From NCBI GenBank assembly GCA_949893755.1, contig CATLCV010000005.1, forward strand, positions 1 through 63,680: a DNA stretch of 63,680 nt, written 5' to 3'. A model generated the notes under the pieces. It was not told the origin of the DNA. It saw nothing but the letters and a program-made list of their open reading frames with translations, and did not search any database. A program made the position numbers and the translations under genes. Shown here in pieces: positions 43,492 to 50,839 of the stretch; the stretch's first letter is position 1, and the number at the start of each line of letters is the position of its first letter. Source of the stretch: an uncultured Lachnospiraceae bacterium (GTDB lineage: Bacteria > Bacillota > Clostridia > Lachnospirales > Lachnospiraceae).

Positions 43492-44634
43492 TTGGACGAA
43501 TATGGATCAATGAGCGCCTGGAAGGGAGTAAGCATTCAGCAGTATAAAACGGATGTTGGATTTCGCACACTTGTAGAAGGCGTAAATGAAAATCTGTATA
43601 TTATTCCAAAATATCAGAGAAAATATCGTTGGAGCAGGAAGCAGGTTATTGCGTTAGTTGAGTCATTGATCCGTGATCTGCCGATTCCTCCGATCTATAC
43701 ATGCAGAAATCAAGAGAATCAATTGGAAATTCTGGATGGGCAGCAGCGTATTTTAAGTTTGTTTTTTTACTATATAGGCTATTATTTAGACAAAAAAAAG
43801 AATAATTCCGTAGATTTTTCGGAAATTCAAGTGGAGAACTGTTCCTTTAAAGAAGCTCTGACAGATCAATTGGCGTTGGAAGAACTTCATATTCAGCTGA
43901 AAAATGAAAATGAAGAAGGATTTAATGCAGATTACAAGGAGCTTCCCGTGGAAATGAAAAGGCGTATAGATTATACGCCTATTACTGTTATAGAGATAAA
44001 GATTGATGACGAGAGACAGCGTACAAAAATATTAAGAAAAATTTTTGAAAATCTGAATGCGAAGGGCTCCCTTTTAACGCAGCAGGAATTGAGAAATGGG
44101 ATATATGTCTGCGATTTTTATACTATGCTCCAGGATTATAACAGGCATAATGAGAAATGGAGAAAAATCTGGGGAAAGGAAGACGCGGCAGAGCGTGATA
44201 TGGAGACTCTGCTGCGGTTTTGCGCATTAAAAAGATATGTTGGGATTGAAAGAAGAGATTCGAAGAATTTCGACTTTTCGATAGAAAACTATCATGGTTC
44301 TTATGCAAAATTGCTGGACCGGTTTTCAGAGGAGGCCATGAAATTTGATGAACAACAGATTGAAGAATACAGGAACAGCCTGGCTTGCTTTTTTGACCGC
44401 TTTGAAGTGGCTTCAACACAGTCGTCAAAAGTAGCATTGTTGGAAAGCTTTTATATCGTTTATGAAAAATTAGATGTTGATAAACCGATCACATCTGCAA
44501 TACATAAGAAAATATTAAAGGATCAAATATATATATCTTATGCACGTCAAGGTACCGTTAAAAAGAAGAATATGAATGGAAGGTGGAAAAGAGTATATGA
44601 AATCTGGACCGGAAATGATGAGGCATCTTATTGA
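43492..44634 (+). CDS. DUF262/GmrS-like protein of a putative defence operon
   Basis: 380 residues from TTG 43492, which follows AAGGAGGGG at a good distance; ATG 43510 is an alternative. The ParB-like DUF262 motifs are clear: IPKYQRKYRW (38-47) and LDGQQRIL (81-88), then FENLNAKGSLLTQQELRNG. In GmrSD and related proteins DUF262 binds or hydrolyses NTPs and is fused to a DUF1524 HNH nuclease. Here no HNH part is present in this protein; a separate HNH gene follows two genes later. The 3' end overlaps the ATPase gene by 38 bp. AT-rich compared with flanking iol genes. Confidence 0.85.
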   Translation: MDEYGSMSAWKGVSIQQYKTDVGFRTLVEGVNENLYIIPKYQRKYRWSRKQVIALVESLIRDLPIPPIYTCRNQENQLEILDGQQRILSLFFYYIGYYLDKKKNNSVDFSEIQVENCSFKEALTDQLALEELHIQLKNENEEGFNADYKELPVEMKRRIDYTPITVIEIKIDDERQRTKILRKIFENLNAKGSLLTQQELRNGIYVCDFYTMLQDYNRHNEKWRKIWGKEDAAERDMETLLRFCALKRYVGIERRDSKNFDFSIENYHGSYAKLLDRFSEEAMKFDEQQIEEYRNSLACFFDRFEVASTQSSKVALLESFYIVYEKLDVDKPITSAIHKKILKDQIYISYARQGTVKKKNMNGRWKRVYEIWTGNDEASY

Positions 44635-45544
44635 TAAAATACTTGAAGATGAATTGCCTTACAGAGACAGCGTGGTCATAGGAGATAATTCCAGCGGAAA
44701 AACGCTGTTATTAAAATTACTTGTTGAAAACGTAAAGGGGAATAGTCCGGTATATTTTATTGACGCGGTGAACCGTGGATTTGATGTGAAAAAAATTTCC
44801 AGAACAGATAGAAAACCAGAATATAAAAAAACAATTTTAGAAACCAGATTACAGGAAGCGTATTTTAATCTGGTGGATTCCTTTAATTGCTTTGGAACCT
44901 TGACGGAAAGAATAGAGATCATCTATCAGTTGTATGAAAAAGAAGTTCAGGAGTTGTTTTACGAATTAACGAATGACAGGTTTCAAGTGATTTATGATAA
45001 TCCGATAGGAGAGGTGGATTTTGGGAATGAACAGGGGCTTCTTTCCAGCGGTTATCAGGCTGTCATACGTATACTGCTGGAACTGTTATATTATCAGGAA
45101 ATGGAGATAGAGAAGAACTCGTTACATTCTGCATGGCTTGTAATCGATGAATTGGATGAGTATTTATCTCCCAGATATTGTGCTGCGATCATGAATTTTC
45201 TGAGAAAAAAATTCCCATGGGGAAGATGGATCATAACGACACATTCCTGTGATCTGGTTGCGAATACGAACGACTCCAATTTAATCATTTTGGACAGCGG
45301 CAATTGTGAAGTCATTGACATCAATGATTATTCATCTGTTTCGGAAGTGCAGATTATATTTGATCGGGTATTTGGCAGTCGGGAAGGTTCAAAATCAGAG
45401 ACAGAAAATGTACTGAGGAGACTGCTGAACAACAGAATGAATCGGGGATGGGGAGAACAAGATGAGGTATGCCTGGAACAGATTGAAAAAAGAAAATTGA
45501 CTGCTTCACAGCAGCTTATCGTACGTCAGATACGGGAATGGTGA
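44597..45544 (+). CDS. PtuA-like AAA/ABC-type ATPase of a putative defence operon
   Basis: 315 residues from ATG 44597 (AAGGTGG upstream; an ATG at 44576 has no site). Walker A IGDNSSGKT (28-36), ABC-type signature LLSSGYQ (148-154), Walker B WLVIDELDEYL (180-190), and switch His in ITTHS (213-217). This compact OLD/SMC-like layout without a coiled-coil arm resembles ATPases of Septu (PtuA) and retron-associated systems. It would sense or power the nuclease encoded next, seven bases downstream. Confidence 0.85.
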   Translation: MKSGPEMMRHLIDKILEDELPYRDSVVIGDNSSGKTLLLKLLVENVKGNSPVYFIDAVNRGFDVKKISRTDRKPEYKKTILETRLQEAYFNLVDSFNCFGTLTERIEIIYQLYEKEVQELFYELTNDRFQVIYDNPIGEVDFGNEQGLLSSGYQAVIRILLELLYYQEMEIEKNSLHSAWLVIDELDEYLSPRYCAAIMNFLRKKFPWGRWIITTHSCDLVANTNDSNLIILDSGNCEVIDINDYSSVSEVQIIFDRVFGSREGSKSETENVLRRLLNNRMNRGWGEQDEVCLEQIEKRKLTASQQLIVRQIREW

Positions 45545-45551
45545 ATGATAA

Positions 45552-46343
45552 ATGGAAGATTATTTACTGCTTGAGATGCCGGCATTCAAGCCTCATTATA
45601 AAAAATGGAAAAAATACGGATATAAGAATGTGACAGAAAAAAATAATTTAAAGGATGCATTAGAAGAAAGTACAGGCGGATTTTGTATGTATTGCTATGC
45701 GCGAATCCGCGTGGACAAAAAATTATATGCCGATCTGGAGCACGCAATTGAAAAAAGTAATTCAGATAAGCTGATAGAATGTATTCCGAATATCGGTTTG
45801 GCTTGTTCTGTCTGCAATCAATCTTTTAAACGTATCGGAGAAAAAAAGAGAAAAATTGAAAAAAATACGATCCGTCAATTTGAGAAAACCAGCAGATGCT
45901 CTGCTGAGTGCCGAAAACAATGTACAGTTGCCTGCAAAGCGCTGAGGGAATTGCAGAAGGAATACAGCGCAGGTTCTGGCGCGGAAATATTATTACAGCC
46001 TATGGGCATCCGGGGCAGCGACTCTAAGGAGATGCTTGCTTTGCAGTATAATGTGATGAAAATGGAATTTGAACCTGCCGAAAACAGGCATACATATTCT
46101 GACAGTGAGCTTCGGTTTATCAAAGCACATATAAAGAGATTTCATCTAAACGATCCTGAATTTCGTTCACGGCAGCTATTTGATTTTGTCAGAAATGTGA
46201 TTGACCATAATGGGAAGATGCCGGAATACGAATACAATAATCTGACCGTAATGCTTTTCTGTGAAAAGCTGAAAGGTAAGCCGCCCGAAGAAATATTAAA
46301 GATCTGCAAAAATATTTTCATGATCGCCTTTCTTAAAATGTAA
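45552..46343 (+). CDS. PtuB-like HNH endonuclease of a putative defence operon
   Basis: 263 residues. A zinc-type HNH core is visible: CMYC (45-48), DLEHAIEKS with His64, Asn80, and CSVCNQSF (85-92), i.e. C-x2-C...H...N...C-x2-C. A second Cys cluster (CSAECRKQC near 120) follows. Such proteins are the DNA-cutting partner of PtuA-type ATPases. It starts 7 bp after the ATPase stop, with only a weak ribosome site, implying coupled translation. C-terminal ~100 residues are helical and not recognised. Confidence 0.85.
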   Translation: MEDYLLLEMPAFKPHYKKWKKYGYKNVTEKNNLKDALEESTGGFCMYCYARIRVDKKLYADLEHAIEKSNSDKLIECIPNIGLACSVCNQSFKRIGEKKRKIEKNTIRQFEKTSRCSAECRKQCTVACKALRELQKEYSAGSGAEILLQPMGIRGSDSKEMLALQYNVMKMEFEPAENRHTYSDSELRFIKAHIKRFHLNDPEFRSRQLFDFVRNVIDHNGKMPEYEYNNLTVMLFCEKLKGKPPEEILKICKNIFMIAFLKM

Positions 46344-46420
46344 AATTTTTATTTTTATCCCCTAAAATTTTCGAAGTATGTTATAATCATATTTACTTGA
46401 AATGAGAGGACTGAATGATC

Positions 46421-47467
46421 ATGAAGGTAAATATTCGTAAGATCAGTGAGGAAACCGGATTCTCCATGTCTACGGTCTCCAACGCGCTGAACCGCAAAAA
46501 GGGAGTGAACAGGGAAACTGCCGAAAAGATATGGAAGGCCGCCGAGGAGCTGGGCTACCATGCGGAGGAGGAGATCACGAAGATCCGGTTTGTCATATTC
46601 AGAAGGGACGGGCGGATCATTGACGAGAGTTCCTTCCATCCGGCGGTGATCGAAGGGGTGGAGCGCCAGGCGAAGCTTATGGGCTACGAGACCATTTTCT
46701 GCTATGTAGACATCAATGACCCGGATTATCAGGAGCAGCTTCACGATATCCTGACGGATATGCAGAGCGCGGTGGTGCTCCTGGGAACCGAGATGCTGGA
46801 GGAGGATTACGAGCCTTATGCCGCCGCCAGGAACCGGATCATCCTTCTGGATGGGCGCAGCGACAGATACGCCTTTGACAGCGTGCTTATCAATGACGCG
46901 GACGCCGCTGCGGGGGCCATGGAATATCTGGCGGAAAAGGGGCATACAAGGATCGGATACCTGCGGGGGGAATCCCGGATCCAGGCGTTCCGGTCCCGGG
47001 AAATGGGATATTATCAGGTCATGAATCAGCACGGATTTTCTGTAAAGCCGGAATATATCGCGACGGTGGGGACCAGGATCGAGACTGCTTACCGGAGCAT
47101 GAAGGAATACCTGGAAAAGGCAAAAGAGGTGCCGACGGCATTTTTCGCGGATAACGACGTGATCGCGATCGGATGCATGCAGGCAATGAAGGAATGCGGC
47201 TACCATGTTCCAGGGGATATTTCGGTGATCGGCTTTGACGATGTGGCCTACGGGATGGTCTCGGACCCGCCCTTATCCACGGTGCACGTATATAAGCAGG
47301 AGCTGGGGGCCCGGGCGGTGCGTGAGCTTCTGTCTGCGGAAGGAAAGGACCGTCAGGCAAAAGTAAAGATCCAGGTGTGCGCGGAATTTGTAGAACGGGG
47401 GAGCGTGAAAGAGATCACGCAGGCATCATCAAAAAAGCAGACGCCGGGGCATGGAACAGATCGGTAA
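46421..47467 (+). CDS. LacI-family transcriptional regulator
   Basis: 348 residues. HTH at the N-terminus (NIRKISEETGFSMSTVSNAL), hinge, then sugar-binding domain with VLINDADAAAGAMEYL, FFADNDVIAIGCMQAMKE and SVIGFDDVAYGMVSDPPLSTVH. ATG 46421 suits AGAGGA better than ATG 46415. It precedes ribokinase and probably regulates it; it may also act on other sugar genes. Confidence 0.92.
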   Translation: MKVNIRKISEETGFSMSTVSNALNRKKGVNRETAEKIWKAAEELGYHAEEEITKIRFVIFRRDGRIIDESSFHPAVIEGVERQAKLMGYETIFCYVDINDPDYQEQLHDILTDMQSAVVLLGTEMLEEDYEPYAAARNRIILLDGRSDRYAFDSVLINDADAAAGAMEYLAEKGHTRIGYLRGESRIQAFRSREMGYYQVMNQHGFSVKPEYIATVGTRIETAYRSMKEYLEKAKEVPTAFFADNDVIAIGCMQAMKECGYHVPGDISVIGFDDVAYGMVSDPPLSTVHVYKQELGARAVRELLSAEGKDRQAKVKIQVCAEFVERGSVKEITQASSKKQTPGHGTDR

Positions 47468-47485
47468 AAAGAGAACATACAAAAA

Positions 47486-47540
47486 GAAAGGGACTGCAGG
47501 AAGACGACTCTGGGCACAGGGGATTTTCCGGCAGTCCTTT
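47486..47540 (+). terminator. Terminator after the LacI gene
   Basis: AAAGGGACTGC pairs with GCAGTCCTTT, with an inner GGAA/TTCC stem, followed by ATATTTTG. It lies 20 bp after the LacI stop. Confidence 0.65.
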
Positions 47541-47720
47541 ATATTTTGCGCCGAAAAGGTTTGCTTTTGTGATAAAAAATTTTCTCTGTGAAAATTCATT
47601 GTGTAAAACTTGATGTAAAAATTATATATATATAATCAGTAAAAAAAGGTTGTGCGGTAAATGGGCTTAAAAATTTACGATTTATTTGGTGAAGATGCAC
47701 AATAAATAGGAGTGTTAACT

Positions 47721-47798
47721 TTGGATAACAAACAAATTGTATTCCTTTTGAAAAAATATTATAAAAAACTATTGAAAATTTTATATAAAAGTTTATAA
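47721..47798 (+). CDS. Possible 25-residue cationic peptide (speculative)
   Basis: TTG start preceded by GGAG at 10 bp; the peptide begins MDNKQIVFLLKKYY and continues with alternating Lys and Leu/Ile/Tyr residues, an amphipathic-helix pattern. It overlaps the rbsK promoter in a very AT-rich stretch, where such a reading frame can arise by chance. It could be a small toxin- or leader-like peptide. The rest of 47541-47832 is AT-rich with no other candidate. Confidence 0.2.
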   Translation: MDNKQIVFLLKKYYKKLLKILYKSL

Positions 47799-47799
47799 T
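47772..47799 (+). promoter_or_regulatory. rbsK promoter
   Basis: TTGAAA (47772-47777), a 16-bp spacer and TATAAT (47794-47799), followed by AAAAAGGAG ahead of ATG 47833. Confidence 0.65.
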
Positions 47800-47832
47800 T
47801 CATTATATAAAATAAAAAGGAGATACAAGATC

Positions 47833-48720
47833 ATGGGAAAGATTGGAGTAGTCGGAAGTATCAACATGGACATGACGGTAAAAGCGGAGCGGATTCCTCT
47901 TAAGGGTGAGACCCTCAAAGGATGGGATCTGCAGTACATTCCGGGCGGAAAAGGCGCCAACCAGGCAGTTGCCATGGCAAAGCTGGGAGCTGAGGTCGAG
48001 ATGTTCGGTTGTGTGGGGGACGACGCGGCCGGAGAAAGTCTTGTAAAGAATCTGCAGGACACAGGCGTTGAGACCGGACACATCAAGGTGGTTCCGGGAG
48101 TGCCTACCGGTCTGGCGATGATCACGGTCGGCGAAAATGACAATACGATCATCGTAGTCGCAGGTACAAACAACCATGTAGACATTGAGTATGTAAACGA
48201 AGTGAAGGATTCCATTCTGGAGTGTGAGATCGTACTGCTCCAGCACGAGATTCCCCAGGAGACCGTGGAATACGTCATTTCCCTCTGTGCGGACAACGGC
48301 GTAAAGGTGGTCCTGAATCCGGGTCCGGCAAGACCGGTGAAGCAGGAGATCCTGGAGAAGGTCACTTACCTGACCCCCAACGAGCATGAGGCCGTGATCC
48401 TGTTCGGCAAGGACATTTCCTTTGAGGAAATGATGAAGAGATATCCGGAAAAACTGGTCATCACCCAGGGCTCCCGGGGAGTCAGCACCTGCCTGAAAAA
48501 CGGAGAGGTCATCCTGGTGCCCGCAAGAAAAGCGAATGTGGTCGATACCACCGGGGCCGGGGACACTCTGAACGGAGCCTTCACCGTTGCGGTCACGGAA
48601 GGGAAGGGCATCGCGGAGGCGCTGGCATTTGCCAATACCGCAGCCGGGCTGTCCACAGAAAAATTCGGGGCACAGGGCGGAATGCCGACCCTCGAAGAAG
48701 TCAGGGCTGTGATGCAGTAA
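47833..48720 (+). CDS. rbsK: Ribokinase
   Basis: 295 residues, PfkB family. GSINMDMTVKAERIP at the N-terminus, GGKGANQAVAMAKLGA (sugar binding) and DTTGAGDTLNGAF with the catalytic Asp. It phosphorylates D-ribose at O5. No ribose transporter or rbsD lies nearby, so ribose would come from nucleoside breakdown or another importer. The LacI gene upstream is the likely regulator. Confidence 0.93.
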   Translation: MGKIGVVGSINMDMTVKAERIPLKGETLKGWDLQYIPGGKGANQAVAMAKLGAEVEMFGCVGDDAAGESLVKNLQDTGVETGHIKVVPGVPTGLAMITVGENDNTIIVVAGTNNHVDIEYVNEVKDSILECEIVLLQHEIPQETVEYVISLCADNGVKVVLNPGPARPVKQEILEKVTYLTPNEHEAVILFGKDISFEEMMKRYPEKLVITQGSRGVSTCLKNGEVILVPARKANVVDTTGAGDTLNGAFTVAVTEGKGIAEALAFANTAAGLSTEKFGAQGGMPTLEEVRAVMQ

Positions 48721-48829
48721 CGTAACAGTGAAATCCTAAAAAAGCAGATGCTGCAGTCTGCGCGCCTGCTTTAGCGGCGGTGCTGCGGGAAAGATCCGGC
48801 AAATTTGAAATACAGCTCAACTGCCGGAT

Positions 48830-48851
48830 GCCTTGCAGCAATGTGCAAGGC
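48830..48851. repeat. Small hairpin after rbsK
   Basis: GCCTTGCA (48830-48837) pairs with TGCAAGGC (48844-48851), followed by ACCGTGAATAGT. The string TGCAAGGCACCGT also occurs upstream of the methyltransferase-CAT gene (~24733) and partly at 54123, so it belongs to another dispersed family. Confidence 0.55.
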
Positions 48852-48954
48852 ACCGTGAATAGTCACGCCGGATCACTCTTGTGGGAAGAGGGGTAAATCT
48901 TTGGCTTGAATTTATAGAATTAGATGTTAAAATATTTTTATACCTTATGTAATC

Positions 48955-49041
48955 GTTGAATGTCCATAATAGGGGTTCTCTTGAGGGGATAACTTATGAA
49001 CTGGACGAAAGGCTATAATGGGATGCATCTGGGCATAAGCT
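48955..49041. repeat. Degenerate tandem repeat related to 24830-24915
   Basis: Two units of about 44 bp (GAATGTCCATAATAGGGG..., then GACGAAAGGCTATAATGGG...) end in ATAACTTATG and ATAAGCTTATGG. The second shares TATAATGGGATGC with the unit at 24830. It directly precedes the AAA-like gene. Confidence 0.5.
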
Positions 49042-49090
49042 TATGGTAAATATCATCAATGGACTTGGAAAAGCGGGGAGTGTGGGATCT

Positions 49091-50692
49091 ATGCGTAAGC
49101 GTTTTAATACAACAGGATTGTGCTATCCAAAAGAGCATTATATGGTCAATCTGGAGGAGCGGTTAGAGGAGATTAAGACGCTGGTAGACGGCGGGGAATA
49201 TTTTGTGATCAACAGGGCGCGGCAGTATGGAAAGACAACGACGATCAACCTGCTGGCGGAAAAATTAACCAGACAGTATGCCGTATTTTCAATCAGCTTT
49301 GAAGGGATGGAAGAGGAAGTATATACATCGGCAGACCGGTTTTGCATGAATTTTTACAGCCTGTTAAGCGATGAATTTTCATATCATACGGTTGAAGGTA
49401 TGCCGTGTTCGATCAGCGAAGAGTGTGAAAGAAGAAGCACAGGCGGGACGGCAAGGCCGGGAATGGGCGGAATTTCAGAGTTCATTTCCCAGATGTGCCG
49501 GGAAGCCGACAGGCCGGTTGTGCTGATCATAGATGAAGTGGATCAGGCAAGCGGATATGATATCTTTATTACATTTTTGGGGATGCTGCGTAAGAAATTT
49601 CTGGCCAGGAAAAAACAGCCGACTTTTCAGTCGGTAATTCTGGCCGGTGTATATGATATCAAAAATATGAAATTAAAGCTGCGTCAGGAGACAGAGCATC
49701 AGTATAATAGTCCCTGGAACATTGCGGCAGATTTTATGGTAGAGATGAGCTTTTCCGTACCGGATATTGCAGGAATGCTGGAGGAATATGAAAAGGATGT
49801 CCGCACGGGGATGGATTTTCTGGTTATGGCGGAACTGATTTATGATTATACGTCAGGTTATCCATTTCTCGTCTCACGGCTTTGTAAGATTTTGGATGAA
49901 TATATTCCGGGCAGAGAAGGATTTCCGGATCTCCCGTCTGCCTGGTCAAGGGATGGAATTGCGGAGGCTGTGAAGATTCTGCTGGCAGAACCCAATACGC
50001 TGTTTGATGATATGGTCAAAAAACTGAATGATTTTTCCGTGCTGAGACAGGCTCTGTATAGCATTTTATTTTTAGGAGAGCAGGTGCCGTATAATGTAGA
50101 TCATTATGCGATCAATCTGGGAGTCATGTTTGGATTTGTAAAATTGTCGGAAGGATTTGTACAGATTGCTAACCGAATATTTGAGACCAGGATATATAAT
50201 CTGTTTCTATCGGAAGAGATACTGAACAGTGCCTTGTACAGGGCGGCTTCTGCGGATAAAGACGGGAACCGTTTTATACGGAATGGTATGCTGGATATGG
50301 AGCAGGTACTGGAACGGTTTGTAATATCATTTTCAGATATTTATTCGGATGCGGATGAATCCTTTATAGAGGAAAATGGGCGTCGATTTTTCCTGCTCTA
50401 TTTGAAGCCGATCATTAATGGAGTCGGGAATTTTTATATAGAAGCAAGGACGCGGAACCGTCGAAGGACGGATGTGATCATTGACTATCATGGGCAGCAG
50501 ATCGTGTGTGAATTGAAGATATGGCACGGAAAAGAGTACCATACACGGGGAGAAAAGCAACTGATAGATTATCTGGATTCTTACCATCTAAAAACAGGAT
50601 ATATGCTGAGTTTTAATTTTAATAAAAAGAAGAAAATTGGAGTTCAAAGGATCCAGTTAGGAGAAAAATTGCTGATAGAAGCGGTGGTTTGA
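49091..50692 (+). CDS. AAA-like ATPase with C-terminal PD-(D/E)XK nuclease-like domain (copy 2)
   Basis: 533 residues from ATG 49091, chosen because the sequence then aligns with the start of its paralogue at 29907 (RFNTTGLCYP versus RFNVTGVCIP). P-loop INRARQYGKTTTINLL (near 39-54), Walker B-like VVLIIDEVDQA, C-terminal RTDVIIDY and IVCELKIW giving the D...ExK pattern. The C-terminal LSFNFNKKK segment is almost identical to copy 1. AT-richer than neighbours. Function unknown. Confidence 0.85.
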   Translation: MRKRFNTTGLCYPKEHYMVNLEERLEEIKTLVDGGEYFVINRARQYGKTTTINLLAEKLTRQYAVFSISFEGMEEEVYTSADRFCMNFYSLLSDEFSYHTVEGMPCSISEECERRSTGGTARPGMGGISEFISQMCREADRPVVLIIDEVDQASGYDIFITFLGMLRKKFLARKKQPTFQSVILAGVYDIKNMKLKLRQETEHQYNSPWNIAADFMVEMSFSVPDIAGMLEEYEKDVRTGMDFLVMAELIYDYTSGYPFLVSRLCKILDEYIPGREGFPDLPSAWSRDGIAEAVKILLAEPNTLFDDMVKKLNDFSVLRQALYSILFLGEQVPYNVDHYAINLGVMFGFVKLSEGFVQIANRIFETRIYNLFLSEEILNSALYRAASADKDGNRFIRNGMLDMEQVLERFVISFSDIYSDADESFIEENGRRFFLLYLKPIINGVGNFYIEARTRNRRRTDVIIDYHGQQIVCELKIWHGKEYHTRGEKQLIDYLDSYHLKTGYMLSFNFNKKKKIGVQRIQLGEKLLIEAVV

Positions 50693-50812
50693 TGATACAC
50701 GTCATGCACCGGCCAAGGGGATTCGATCACTCGCGGGTCTCATTCCCCGCAGCTTGCTACGGGAGGGGGCATTTACTATGGCCGCGGCAGCTGATTCCGA
50801 AGCGTATCAAAA

Positions 50813-50834
50813 GGGGCTGCTTTCCACAGCCCCC
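50813..50834. terminator. Bidirectional terminator
   Basis: GGGGCTG pairs with CAGCCCC around CTTTCCA, with CCCTTTTTC on the plus side and CCTTTTGAT on the minus side. It serves the AAA-like gene and the convergent permease. Just upstream, CATTCCCCGCAGCTTGCTACGG (50732-50755 region) resembles 16985-17010. Confidence 0.75.
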
Positions 50835-50839
50835 CTTTT

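Noticed and set aside
43492-46343. Retron associated with the PtuA/PtuB-like genes
   Set aside because: No reverse transcriptase frame and no msr/msd-like structured RNA around the operon; the first gene is DUF262.
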